Below the pieces are notes generated by a model. That model saw nothing but the letters and a program-made list of their open reading frames with translations, ran no database searches and was not told where the DNA came from. Position numbers and translations under genes: made by a program. Below, piece after piece: positions 22,860 to 29,721 of a stretch of DNA of 52,911 nucleotides; positions within the stretch are counted from its first letter, which is position 1, and the number at the start of each line of letters is the position of its first letter. Origin of the DNA: a virus. The DNA is taken from positions 1-52,911 of the IMG/VR virus record IMGVR_UViG_3300032242_000759, one strand, 5' to 3'.

Positions 22860-22871
22860 TTTTGTGTTAGA
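22855..22871 (+). promoter_or_regulatory. Phage operator/extended -10 promoter, copy 3
   Basis: TCTAATTTTGTGTTAGA overlaps the stop codon of the previous gene and the extended -10 TGTTAGACT. TTGTCA at 22846-22851 is a good -35 with 16 bases between. It drives the gene at 22911. Confidence 0.75.
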
Positions 22872-22910
22872 CTCTTTTTACCACGACGATGTGGGCTAAC
22901 AGGAGAGTCA

Positions 22911-23327
22911 ATGACACACTATTCGCATTTCGATGTATTGATGGCAAGTCCAACGGAGCCCTTGCCATTAAAAAAACGCCAGCACCAAATGAGCATGATG
23001 CGTGCTGCTTTGGCCCGTCTGCATAACTCAACAAGTCCCTCTCGACATGACTGGATGGCCGTCGCTACTGCGGTGGACATGATGGAGACCTTGCTCGACA
23101 TGGGATTGGTGCAAGACCCCGATAAGGCCTTGGAAGATGCCATGATTGCTTTGATGCAAAACAACGTCAACGACATTGAGTTCAAGATATTCAATGGCAT
23201 CTTTGAAGATTATGAATACGTAATGGAAAACCTGTCTGCACGCACCATGATTGCCGTGCATCGCGCAACAGAAAAACGCATTCAAGGAAATTTAAACAAG
23301 GGCCAAAAAAGAAGGGTGGCCGCATGA
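22911..23327 (+). CDS. Helical protein of unknown function
   Basis: The 138-residue protein is helical, with the block HDWMAVATAVDMMETLLDMG followed by QDPDKALEDAMIALMQ and a basic C terminus. The pattern recalls small phage proteins of 120-140 residues found in early regions, but no function is known. GGAG precedes the ATG by six bases. It begins a run of coupled genes leading to the RuvC-like resolvase. Confidence 0.6.
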   Translation: MTHYSHFDVLMASPTEPLPLKKRQHQMSMMRAALARLHNSTSPSRHDWMAVATAVDMMETLLDMGLVQDPDKALEDAMIALMQNNVNDIEFKIFNGIFEDYEYVMENLSARTMIAVHRATEKRIQGNLNKGQKRRVAA

Positions 23328-23602
23328 CCGAAGAAGAACTTGAGAAAGCCATTGTGATCCATGCACGCAGGCGCAAGACGTTCGTTGAAGAAGGTTTGTG
23401 CGAAGAACAGGCATGGGACTTGGCCGAACAAATGTTTGAGCGTGACCGCGATGGTCTCGACGATCGTCATGTGTGCTTTGAATGTAGTAATTACATCGCC
23501 AAGATGTGCACCGCGATCACTGACAAATATGACCGTCCAACGATGCAATTGAGGTTCGTTCTTCAGCGTTGCCCAAAGTTCATCCTCAAGGGGAAAAAAT
23601 AA
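23324..23602 (+). CDS. Small protein of unknown function with Cys pair
   Basis: The 92-residue protein (MTEEELEKAIVIHARRRKTF ...) has the segment HVCFECSNYIAKMC, which could bind a metal, and a basic tail (FILKGKK). It overlaps the genes on both sides by 1-4 bp. A zinc-binding accessory in DNA metabolism is possible; no family recognised. Confidence 0.6.
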   Translation: MTEEELEKAIVIHARRRKTFVEEGLCEEQAWDLAEQMFERDRDGLDDRHVCFECSNYIAKMCTAITDKYDRPTMQLRFVLQRCPKFILKGKK

Positions 23603-23832
23603 TGTGGATGCTCGGACAAAAAGATGGCAAGCCATGGTGGCACAAGCGCGACAACAGAGACAACTGGGTTCCAGTGACTGAAGAAGAAGCCGCTTCAGAA
23701 AAAAAATATTGGAATGACAAATTTGATGAAATTTGTGCAAAAGTTTTTAGCGAAGCATTTAACAGGCCACTCACCGACGAAGAGCGCCACCAGATTGACG
23801 CATCAAATCAACATCAGGAGCGAGACGAATGA
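23602..23832 (+). CDS. Small Trp/charged protein of unknown function
   Basis: The 76-residue protein starts at the TAATG overlap at 23600-23604 (MWMLGQKDGKPWWHKRDNRD ...) and is highly charged. The longer upstream reading from a TTG is rejected because of that junction. It ends with an ATGA overlap with the resolvase gene. Function unknown. Confidence 0.6.
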   Translation: MWMLGQKDGKPWWHKRDNRDNWVPVTEEEAASEKKYWNDKFDEICAKVFSEAFNRPLTDEERHQIDASNQHQERDE

Positions 23833-24278
23833 GAACACTTGGAATTGACCCCGGCGCAACAGGCGCAATTGTTTTGCTGGAAGACGGCCAGCCCATCGAA
23901 TGGACGGCCATGCCCGTGCTCAAGGTTGGATCGGCCACCAGAGTCAATGCGGCAGCACTGACCGACTTTATTGCATCGAGTTGCTGTGAGCATGTGTACG
24001 TCGAGCAAGTGGGCGCGATGCCCGGCCAAGGCGTGACCAGCATGTTCAATTTCGGCCATAGCTGCGGCACCGTGATGGGTGTGCTGGGTGCGATGGGCCT
24101 GCCACACACCATGGTGACACCGCAGTCATGGAAGAAAGCCGCAGGCTTGATTGGCACCGACAAAGATGCCGCACGGGCGCGTGCAATCCAACTATGGCCC
24201 AAGTGGCGCGAGTTGGACAAAAAAGGTAAGGGTCAGGCTCTTGCTGATGCCGCATTGATTGCGAAGCATGGATCATGA
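23829..24278 (+). CDS. RuvC-like Holliday junction resolvase
   Basis: The 149-residue protein has the RuvC fold signatures: IDPGATGA with Asp7, VYVEQVG with Glu59, the MFNFGHSCG stretch after it, and KGQALADAALIA with Asp140. These acidic residues would bind two metal ions. The fourth acidic position of RuvC is not obvious (Gln136). Such phage enzymes cut branched DNA before packaging or during recombination. It sits among small genes and two genes upstream of a Ref-like nuclease. Confidence 0.85.
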   Translation: MRTLGIDPGATGAIVLLEDGQPIEWTAMPVLKVGSATRVNAAALTDFIASSCCEHVYVEQVGAMPGQGVTSMFNFGHSCGTVMGVLGAMGLPHTMVTPQSWKKAAGLIGTDKDAARARAIQLWPKWRELDKKGKGQALADAALIAKHGS

Positions 24279-24314
24279 GCGGCTGGCGTAAACGACAAAT
24301 ACAGGAGAAACAAA

Positions 24315-24656
24315 ATGAATCAGAAGGACATCAACGACGCAGTGGATTACCTGTATATCCACGGGCGCAAATTTGCAGAAGCCAAAGCACACCGGACGTA
24401 CCTCGAAGAGTTCCGAAAAAGCCAAAAGTCAATCCTGATGAAGGCCGCACTGGCTGATGGCCGCGCAAAGTCATCTGCCGCCGCTGAAATGGAGGCCTAC
24501 GCAGACCCGACCTACATTGAACTGCTCAAGGGCATAGAAGGGGCCGTGGAGGCCGAAGAGACGTTTCGCTGGGGGTTGGTATCAGCACAGGCCAGAATCG
24601 ATGTCTGGCGGTCGCAGGAGGCCAGCAATCGCACCATGGATAAGGCGGCGGCATGA
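24315..24656 (+). CDS. Conserved phage protein of unknown function, helical
   Basis: The 113-residue, mostly helical protein (RKFAEAKAHRTYLEEFRKSQ ... QARIDVWRSQEASNRTMDKA) resembles a family often found beside RuvC and HNH genes in phages. It is likely a coiled-coil protein. ACAGGAG precedes the ATG, and the stop overlaps the nuclease start (ATGA). Because of its position it may assist the resolvase or nuclease, but no function is known. Confidence 0.65.
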   Translation: MNQKDINDAVDYLYIHGRKFAEAKAHRTYLEEFRKSQKSILMKAALADGRAKSSAAAEMEAYADPTYIELLKGIEGAVEAEETFRWGLVSAQARIDVWRSQEASNRTMDKAAA

Positions 24657-24928
24657 ACGGCAGTTACAACAAGGCTGAACGCACATGGATTGGCATGGTT
24701 AAGGAGCAACCCTGCTCTGTCTGCGGCCAAGCCGGGCCTAGCGATGCCCATCACATCAAGCAGGGCAGACACTACACAGTGGTGGCCCTTTGCAAGTCCT
24801 GCCACCAAGGCAGCAAGATGGGATGGCACGGCGAAAAAACTGCGTGGCGCATAGCCAAAATGGAAGAAATCGATGCTTTGAACGTCACGATTGCCAACGT
24901 AATTGGTAGTCTGACTACCATAGGGTAA
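24653..24928 (+). CDS. Ref-like HNH nuclease (RecA-dependent nuclease family)
   Basis: The 91-residue protein has CSVCG (Cys21, Cys24), DAHHIKQGRHY (His33, His34) and CKSCHQG (Cys47, Cys50, His51). This layout matches the HNH/zinc domain of phage P1 Ref and NinG/Rap-like recombination nucleases. Such proteins make breaks in RecA-bound DNA or help recombination. It is smaller than P1 Ref, so only the catalytic domain is present. The 17-bp palindrome (24904-24920) overlaps its last codons. Confidence 0.75.
   Translation: MNGSYNKAERTWIGMVKEQPCSVCGQAGPSDAHHIKQGRHYTVVALCKSCHQGSKMGWHGEKTAWRIAKMEEIDALNVTIANVIGSLTTIG
24904..24920. repeat. 17-bp palindrome copy 2 (TGGTAGTC-T-GACTACCA)
   Basis: A perfect 8+1+8 palindrome lies over the end of the HNH nuclease gene and is not followed by a T-run. 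The symmetrical form looks like a protein-binding site, of the general type bound by GntR/FadR-like regulators (inference). Confidence 0.75.
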
Positions 24929-24968
24929 ACACTTAGAAAAATAATTTAAAAAAAGCTTGCACACAGAA

Positions 24969-24985
24969 TCTAACTTCGTGTTAGA
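24969..24985 (+). promoter_or_regulatory. Phage operator/extended -10 promoter, copy 4
   Basis: TCTAACTTCGTGTTAGA overlaps the extended -10 TGTTAGAAT; TTGCAC at 24957-24962 is a candidate -35. It drives the gene at 25029 through a 5' leader with a short hairpin. Confidence 0.75.
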
Positions 24986-24993
24986 ATTCTTCT

Positions 24994-25020
24994 CACTGCA
25001 ATGTCGCAGGTTTATTTAGG
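24994..25020 (+). promoter_or_regulatory. Shared 5' leader with CTGC/GCAG hairpin
   Basis: CACTGCAATGTCGCAGGTTTA folds CTGC (24996-24999) against GCAG (25006-25009). Nearly the same leader follows copies 5 and 6 at about 26913 and 27568: the stem is kept while the loop differs. It ends in an AGGAG ribosome-binding site. Confidence 0.6.
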
Positions 25021-25028
25021 AGATCAAC

Positions 25029-25349
25029 ATGATCACAGAAACGCAAGCAACTATCCAAGCACTCGCCGCTGTCGAGTCATTCTCATCTGACATCGATGCA
25101 CTCTATGTGCTCGATCAGCAAGCCAAAGCATTGGCAGACCAAGTCAAAGCCATGAAAGAGGCCATCGCCAACAAGTACGGAGAAGGCAAGCACGTTGGCG
25201 AGTTGCACTCAGTCACAGTCGCATTGTTCGCTGTCAAGGGTACTGTCGATTACGCCAAGCTTTGCGTGGCATATGGCATCCAAGACGATGTGCTCGACAC
25301 ATTTCGCAAAGCAGATCGCGCAGACATTCGCGTCACACCTAAAAAATAA
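25029..25349 (+). CDS. Conserved phage protein of unknown function
   Basis: The 106-residue protein has a helical N-terminal half (VLDQQAKALADQVKAMKEAI) and a C-terminal part with GTVDYAKLCVAYGIQDDVLD and ADIRVTPKK. Proteins with this layout are common in phage early regions near recombination genes. The function is unknown. It is the first gene of a middle-expressed unit, directly behind an operator/promoter and the shared leader. Confidence 0.6.
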   Translation: MITETQATIQALAAVESFSSDIDALYVLDQQAKALADQVKAMKEAIANKYGEGKHVGELHSVTVALFAVKGTVDYAKLCVAYGIQDDVLDTFRKADRADIRVTPKK

Positions 25350-25354
25350 ACTAC

Positions 25355-25370
25355 TGGGGCTACGGCCCCA
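25355..25370 (+). promoter_or_regulatory. Intergenic hairpin
   Basis: TGGGGC-TAC-GGCCCCA, a tight stem between two genes. It lacks a T-run, so it more likely protects or processes the transcript than ends it. Confidence 0.5.
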
Positions 25371-25385
25371 TCAAAGGAGCACATC

Positions 25386-25769
25386 ATGAATCTTGGAACA
25401 CACACAGGCAGTTTGGTCAATCACATGTACAGCCGCATGATCGGCGCACCAGCCCCTGAAGTCGGCATGGGGGTCACCATGCTGTCGTGGACTGATCGCC
25501 ACGCAGGCACCATTGTGGAAGTCAACACGAAGAAGCGTTACATCGCTGTCACCGAAGACAACGCCAAGCGCATTGACAACAACGGCATCAGCGAGTCGCA
25601 GGAGTACGAGTACACCCCGGTGATGGACGGGTACCGCAACTACTATCGCAAAGACACCAAGGGAAACTGGAGGCCATGTGTCTTCAACGAGAAAGGCCGC
25701 CTTGTCTTTTGCGGCCACCGAGGCCTGATCGTTGGCCGTCGTGAAACGTACCATGACTTTTCTTTTTAA
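25386..25769 (+). CDS. Protein of unknown function
   Basis: The 127-residue protein has a beta-rich core (TMLSWTDRHAGTIVEVNTKK, YIAVTEDNAKRIDNNGISES) and aromatic residues near the end. The GTIVEV pattern recalls small SH3-like barrels. No enzymatic motif is visible. AAAGGAG precedes the start. It is co-transcribed with the gene upstream. Confidence 0.6.
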   Translation: MNLGTHTGSLVNHMYSRMIGAPAPEVGMGVTMLSWTDRHAGTIVEVNTKKRYIAVTEDNAKRIDNNGISESQEYEYTPVMDGYRNYYRKDTKGNWRPCVFNEKGRLVFCGHRGLIVGRRETYHDFSF

Positions 25770-25781
25770 TCGGAGCACACC

Positions 25782-26063
25782 ATGAAAATCAAAATCACCG
25801 CACATGTTCATTACAACAAATACTCGTGGGAAGACGAGGGGAAATTTGAAGTTTTTAGCGTTAGGTTTGACGACGACGATCATCGCACTTACGTTGGCGA
25901 ACAAGAGATCGAGATCGACGTGCCTGATAGCTACGATCCACGCGCCCAGCAGATTGCCGCATTGGAAAAGCAAAAGCAAAAAGTCATGGCCGACTACCAA
26001 AAAATGGTGACCGACATCAACGACCGTATCAGCAAGCTGCAAGCGTTGGAATACACGGTATGA
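25782..26063 (+). CDS. Small protein with C-terminal coiled coil, unknown function
   Basis: The 93-residue protein starts with a beta-rich region (MKIKITAHVHYNKYSWEDEG) and ends in a coiled coil (ALEKQKQKVMADYQKMVTDI). It probably forms oligomers. The last base pairs overlap the next start (ATGA). Function unknown. Confidence 0.6.
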   Translation: MKIKITAHVHYNKYSWEDEGKFEVFSVRFDDDDHRTYVGEQEIEIDVPDSYDPRAQQIAALEKQKQKVMADYQKMVTDINDRISKLQALEYTV

Positions 26064-26284
26064 AAATTACACCTATGGAGGCGTATGCCACCACCGATGG
26101 AAAGTTGTTTCACGACAAACTGGAGGCTGAGGCCCACCAGTTCGGCATCGATATCACCCCCGAGATCGAAGCCCACATTGGTGTGGAATACCGGATGTCA
26201 GTCACTGGATATTCTCGCCTGAACTGTATCCTAGATTGGGAAACCTCCCGCAAACTCAATCAACTGAAAGCACAAAATGTCTGA
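26060..26284 (+). CDS. Small protein of unknown function
   Basis: The 74-residue protein reads MKITPMEAYATTDGKLFHDK then LEAEAHQFGIDITPEIEAHI, resembling small phage proteins in which an initial ATTDGKLF segment precedes a helix. It overlaps the genes on both sides by 4-8 bp. Function unknown. Confidence 0.6.
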   Translation: MKITPMEAYATTDGKLFHDKLEAEAHQFGIDITPEIEAHIGVEYRMSVTGYSRLNCILDWETSRKLNQLKAQNV

Positions 26285-26531
26285 AAAAAAAGAATTGAGC
26301 CCCTTAGCCCGGCAACTTCTGGGTAATAGTGGGGCCGTCAAGTTTTATACCCAACAAGAATTTGACGACGCATTGACGATCGCAAAGGCCGAAATCATGA
26401 CCGTGGCAATTCAGACCAGCAAGCAGGCCATCTTCATTGAGCGGCAGGCCTGCGCTGATCTGGCCGCTGAAGCTGGCTTCTTGGAGTTGGCCGAGTTCAT
26501 TCGTAACCGCATACCAAGTCAAAGGCAATGA
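26277..26531 (+). CDS. Small helical protein of unknown function
   Basis: The 84-residue protein is mostly helical (DDALTIAKAEIMTVAIQTSK ... CADLAAEAGFLELAEFIRNR). Its start overlaps the preceding stop by 8 bp. No family recognised; it is part of a run of five closely spaced small genes. Confidence 0.6.
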   Translation: MSEKKELSPLARQLLGNSGAVKFYTQQEFDDALTIAKAEIMTVAIQTSKQAIFIERQACADLAAEAGFLELAEFIRNRIPSQRQ

Positions 26532-26532
26532 T

Positions 26533-26862
26533 ATGGAAAGCCGCCAATCAGATGTAATCGAAAAGATCAGTGAGTCATTGGAAATGCGCGTCAATGAAAC
26601 GCTTAAAGATGCCATTGAGCAATACGATTCAAGCGTGGCACTTTATGTTTTAGTCAACGTAGCAACCAGCATGCTGGCTAAAGCATTGATCATGACTGAT
26701 CCGTCCCACAGAGAAATCGTTGAAGACATTGTGGGAAAAATCGTCAAGATGAAAGTCAAAGAGGGTAACGCTGCTGTGCAGTCTTACGTGGCTATTCATA
26801 AAGCCATGGTCGTGGGATCAGGCTCATACACATGCCAGCAGTACCCACCAAAAAAGAATTAG
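26533..26862 (+). CDS. Small helical protein of unknown function
   Basis: The 109-residue protein starts MESRQSDVIEKISESLEMRV. The start at 26533 lies two bases after the preceding stop and avoids a 32-residue upstream overlap. It is helical and ends in YTCQQYPPKKN. No function can be assigned. It is the last gene of its unit, followed by the next operator. Confidence 0.6.
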   Translation: MESRQSDVIEKISESLEMRVNETLKDAIEQYDSSVALYVLVNVATSMLAKALIMTDPSHREIVEDIVGKIVKMKVKEGNAAVQSYVAIHKAMVVGSGSYTCQQYPPKKN

Positions 26863-26887
26863 GGAAAACACCTACTTGTGCATAGAC

Positions 26888-26904
26888 TCTAACTTTGTGT
26901 TAGA
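26888..26904 (+). promoter_or_regulatory. Phage operator/extended -10 promoter, copy 5, with shared leader
   Basis: TCTAACTTTGTGTTAGA overlaps the extended -10 TGTTAGAAT, with TTGTGC at about 26875 as a possible -35. The following leader repeats the CTGC/GCAG hairpin seen at 24994 and ends in a ribosome-binding site before 26948. Confidence 0.75.
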
Positions 26905-26947
26905 ATTCTCATCACTGCAATACAGCAGGTTTATTTGAGAGATCAAC

Positions 26948-27547
26948 ATGACAACAATTCGCGGCGCACACATCGAACATCCAGCAGCATGGGAAGCAGC
27001 ACGTAAAGCCAAAATAATTGCCAACGCCCAAAAAACATGGCGTATCAACACTGAGCGTGCAGACGAAATTGAAGACGCTTTGCACTTGGGCCGCATCATT
27101 GGCGACTACGGCCATGAGGGCTACAAAGAGGGTTTCATGGGTTCTATGGCTCAATCCTTCGACAGCTACGGCAAGCTGTCACCTAAGCAGTGTGAGGCCA
27201 TTTTGAAGGGCATCGATGCACGTGCCGCCAAAAAGGCCGAATGGGCCAGCCAGAAAGCCGCTTTGGATGCAAAACGTGCTTTTGTGGGCACCGTGGGCGA
27301 AAAGATCACCTTGACTATCACCACTATGTACATCGTCGTTCTGGACGGCGTGTATGGAACCAACTACATCTACATTTGCGAAGACGCAGACAAGAACGTC
27401 ATCATCTACAAAGGCACTGCATCCAACTTTCCTTTAAAGGGCGAGACGGCCACCATCAAGGCTACCGTCAAGGAGCATGGCGTGCGTGATGGCGTGAAAC
27501 AAACCGTGATTCAACGCCCCAAAATAATTGTTGACACCACAATCTAA
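26948..27547 (+). CDS. Protein of unknown function with C-terminal beta domain
   Basis: The 199-residue protein has a helical first half with a conserved-looking EGYKEGFMGSMAQSF and a basic helix (KKAEWASQKAALDAKRAFVG). The second half is a small beta domain (KITLTITTMYIVVLDGVYGT ... KVKEHGV region), possibly an OB-fold. Single-strand or RNA binding is conceivable, but no motif proves it. It is the only gene of its unit, driven by operator copy 5; its stop lies in operator copy 6. Confidence 0.6.
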   Translation: MTTIRGAHIEHPAAWEAARKAKIIANAQKTWRINTERADEIEDALHLGRIIGDYGHEGYKEGFMGSMAQSFDSYGKLSPKQCEAILKGIDARAAKKAEWASQKAALDAKRAFVGTVGEKITLTITTMYIVVLDGVYGTNYIYICEDADKNVIIYKGTASNFPLKGETATIKATVKEHGVRDGVKQTVIQRPKIIVDTTI

Positions 27548-27559
27548 CTTCATGTTAGA
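27543..27559 (+). promoter_or_regulatory. Phage operator/extended -10 promoter, copy 6, with shared leader
   Basis: TCTAACTTCATGTTAGA overlaps the stop codon of the gene before it and the extended -10 TGTTAGAAT. A perfect -35 TTGACA lies at 27530-27535. The leader again carries CTGC-loop-GCAG and a GGAG ribosome-binding site before 27603. Confidence 0.8.
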
Positions 27560-27602
27560 ATTCCAATCACTGCACTGAGCAGGTTTAAATAAGGAGTTAG
27601 AT

Positions 27603-27851
27603 ATGTCATACATCGCAGAAATTGAAACCCGTATCGCAGGCATTCCCTGCATCGTTGGCGTGACCCACTTTGAGAGTGTCAAGGGCTCGTACAGCTACCA
27701 CGCAGACAGCGACTGGGACTACCATGGATATACCGAATGCGAGTTCGAGGTTCTTGACCGCCGTGGCCGCAAAGCCGCATGGTTGGAGCGCAAACTGACT
27801 GACGAAATCACAAGCGAGATCGAGTCCGAGATCGCCGAATACTTCAACTAA
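27603..27851 (+). CDS. Small protein of unknown function
   Basis: The 82-residue acidic protein starts MSYIAEIETRIAGIPCIVGV and continues with an aromatic beta region (SYSYHADSDWDYHGYTECEF), then a helical end (ITSEIESEIAEYFN). It is first in the unit behind operator copy 6. No family recognised. Confidence 0.6.
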   Translation: MSYIAEIETRIAGIPCIVGVTHFESVKGSYSYHADSDWDYHGYTECEFEVLDRRGRKAAWLERKLTDEITSEIESEIAEYFN

Positions 27852-27861
27852 GGAGAATGAC

Positions 27862-28128
27862 ATGGAAGACTTTAAACCGATGATCAAGATGACCGCCGAC
27901 ACTATGGTAGAGGTGGCTTTAGACACCGCAGGCAAGGCCCAAAGCCTGATGGCCTACTGCGACTACATCGCCAACAGCATCAAGCACAGCTTGCCTGTCG
28001 CAGGCGTTTACACCAGCAAGGTCAAAAGCGACTTGCACCCAGAAGGCGGCTACCTTTTGACTACCAAGAAGACCATCGAGGCCGAGTACCTTGGGAAGAA
28101 ATACATCATCACCGTGGAGGAAGCATGA
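27862..28128 (+). CDS. Small protein of unknown function
   Basis: The 88-residue protein (MEDFKPMIKMTADTMVEVAL ... KKYIITVEEA) has a helical start and a beta end. AAGGAG lies upstream of the ATG. Its stop overlaps the start of a short membrane protein (ATGA at 28125). Function unknown. Confidence 0.6.
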   Translation: MEDFKPMIKMTADTMVEVALDTAGKAQSLMAYCDYIANSIKHSLPVAGVYTSKVKSDLHPEGGYLLTTKKTIEAEYLGKKYIITVEEA

Positions 28129-28244
28129 ACATACTCATTGAGATGACTTTGATCACCTTCGTGGCTGTCGGTGGCTTTTTTGTTGGTGTTTTTTTTGGAT
28201 GGCTTGGAGGTTTTGTCCATGGCAATTACTGGAGACACAAATGA
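28125..28244 (+). CDS. 39-residue single-span membrane protein
   Basis: This short frame (MNILIEMTLITFVAVGGFFV then GVFFGWLGGF) is almost entirely one membrane helix with a short polar tail. It overlaps both neighbours by 4 bp (ATGA on each side), which supports it as a real gene. Small phage membrane proteins can act in superinfection exclusion or host-membrane change; nothing more can be said. Confidence 0.55.
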   Translation: MNILIEMTLITFVAVGGFFVGVFFGWLGGFVHGNYWRHK

Positions 28245-28486
28245 ACAAAGACGAAGCATTGAAGCTGGCGCTTGAGGCGCTGGAAGCAGCAGAAATTGAT
28301 GGGAATTGCGAATACGGGGCAACGGAAATTATCCGTGAAGCTTTAGCACAGCCAGCGCAGCGCAAGCCGCTGACGCATGAACAGATTGAGGCAATATTTC
28401 AAGAGTCAGCAGGCGCAGACGAAGGCACAGTGGAGCGTTTTGCAAGAGGAATTGAATTTGCCCACGGCATTAAGGAGAACACATGA
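28241..28486 (+). CDS. Small acidic helical protein of unknown function
   Basis: The 81-residue protein starts MNKDEALKLALEALEAAEID. The start at 28241 is chosen for the ATGA overlap with the membrane protein gene. The DEALKLALEALE repeat pattern with a central QRKPLTHEQIEAIFQ is common in small phage proteins. It overlaps the next start by 4 bp. Function unknown. Confidence 0.6.
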   Translation: MNKDEALKLALEALEAAEIDGNCEYGATEIIREALAQPAQRKPLTHEQIEAIFQESAGADEGTVERFARGIEFAHGIKENT

Positions 28487-28674
28487 ATCGCCAAGAGATC
28501 GACGAAATGATGAAAGATTTACCAAGCCAACAGCCGGAAGAAACCTTGTGTCAAAAGCTGATCATCAGCGCATGGTTTGTCATGTTCCTGATCCTATGCT
28601 GCTACGCACCCGACATTACTTACCAACCCACTGAGGAGATTACCCATGGCAACAGCCAAGAAAACTGCCGCTAA
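28483..28674 (+). CDS. Small membrane protein of unknown function
   Basis: The 63-residue protein has a charged start (MNRQEIDEMMKDLPSQQPEE) and one membrane segment (ISAWFVMFLILCCYAPD). AAGGAG precedes the ATG. It overlaps the next gene by 29 bp. The role is unknown; two small membrane proteins within 500 bp are notable. Confidence 0.5.
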   Translation: MNRQEIDEMMKDLPSQQPEETLCQKLIISAWFVMFLILCCYAPDITYQPTEEITHGNSQENCR

Positions 28675-28945
28675 AAAGGCCGCAACGAAGAAGGTGGCAC
28701 CTAAGCCTACCCCAGCCAAGAAAACGGCTCCAAAGCGCGTTTTAGCAAGCCAGCGCACGGTTGCCAGCGCAAAGGCAGACGAGATGTTCGCCATGCCGCA
28801 AGAAGTCAAGGAATGGATCGACCGGGCATCGAGCACCATGAAGCATCAAGCCAACCAGATTGCAGTGCTCAAGGATGAGATCGCCAAGCTGAAGGCCTAC
28901 CGCAAATTCGCCGAGCACAGAATCCTTGGCTCCAGCCATGAATGA
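28646..28945 (+). CDS. Histone H1-like Lys/Ala-rich protein with coiled coil
   Basis: The 99-residue protein opens with a strongly basic AAKKA-type tail (MATAKKTAAKKAATKKVAPK) and then a helical section with a coiled coil (NQIAVLKDEIAKLKAYRKFA). Such tails bind nucleic acid. It may compact or protect phage DNA, or act on host DNA, before packaging. GAGGAG lies upstream of the ATG. It overlaps the next gene by 8 bp. Assignment rests on composition. Confidence 0.6.
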   Translation: MATAKKTAAKKAATKKVAPKPTPAKKTAPKRVLASQRTVASAKADEMFAMPQEVKEWIDRASSTMKHQANQIAVLKDEIAKLKAYRKFAEHRILGSSHE

Positions 28946-29114
28946 ACTGCAAATCCAGATGTACGGCACAGCAGAGGTGTACCTTGAAGGCTGGTACAGC
29001 ATTGCCGAACTTCAGGAGGTGATCAAGACCATGGAAGGGATCAATGAGGTCAATCGCATGATGCTAGAAGAGGACAAACCCGATCCCTTCACAAATACCA
29101 TGCTAAAGAGGTAA
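28938..29114 (+). CDS. Small acidic protein of unknown function
   Basis: The 58-residue protein (MNELQIQMYGTAEVYLEGWY ...) starts inside the end of the histone-like gene. It has a Trp/Tyr-rich first half and a helical, acidic end. It is the last gene of the early/middle region before the terminase genes. Function unknown. Confidence 0.55.
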   Translation: MNELQIQMYGTAEVYLEGWYSIAELQEVIKTMEGINEVNRMMLEEDKPDPFTNTMLKR

Positions 29115-29160
29115 ACTTCCAGTTATGCGCTGAAACGATTGCGCGACAAAGGACTGGAAC

Positions 29161-29721
29161 ATGACCGACAAGAAAACAAAAGAACCCGCCGCGCCAAAGA
29201 AGCCGACTGGTAGACCATCCACATACGACCCTGACATCGCTCGACAGATGTGTGAGCAACTCAGTGAAGGAATACCGTTAAGACAGATATGCAGGCAGGA
29301 AGGCTTTCCCCTGTGGAGGACGGTGTATAACTGGATGGCTAAGGATGCTGACCTTTCTTCAGCCATCGCGCATGCGCGTGATGTGGGCTACGATGCCATG
29401 GCCGAGGAATGCCTGACCATCGCTGACACCCCAATGCTGGGCGAGGAGGTCAGCGAGAGCGAGACCCCTGAGGGCAAAGACGAGGATGGGAACATCATTG
29501 TCAAGAAGACGGTGACCATCAAGAAGGTGGACATGCTGGGCCACCGCAAACTCCAGATCGAGACCCGGCTGAAACTGCTGGCAAAGTTCAATCCCAAGAA
29601 GTACGGCGACCGAGTTGTCCACGCAGGCGACGACGAGAATCCGGTGGTGATCGAGAACAACCTTGGTGTCTTTGGCGAATTGCTGGAGAACATTCGCCTA
29701 CAAAGGCAGTCTGAGACATGA
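29161..29721 (+). CDS. terS: Terminase small subunit
   Basis: The 186-residue protein has a helix-turn-helix region (RQMCEQLSEGIPLRQICRQE and WRTVYNWMAKDADLSSAIAH), a middle helical part and a C-terminal region ending ENIRLQRQSET. This matches the terminase small subunits that recognise phage DNA and control the large subunit. The large subunit gene follows with a 4-bp overlap. It opens the late region. Confidence 0.85.
   Translation: MTDKKTKEPAAPKKPTGRPSTYDPDIARQMCEQLSEGIPLRQICRQEGFPLWRTVYNWMAKDADLSSAIAHARDVGYDAMAEECLTIADTPMLGEEVSESETPEGKDEDGNIIVKKTVTIKKVDMLGHRKLQIETRLKLLAKFNPKKYGDRVVHAGDDENPVVIENNLGVFGELLENIRLQRQSET

Noticed and set aside
24275-24457. 60-residue frame starting at an ATGA overlap with the RuvC-like gene
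   Set aside because: The neighbouring frame at 24315 has a good ribosome-binding site, couples to the next gene and looks like a known family. This one is a shadow beyond its first few codons.
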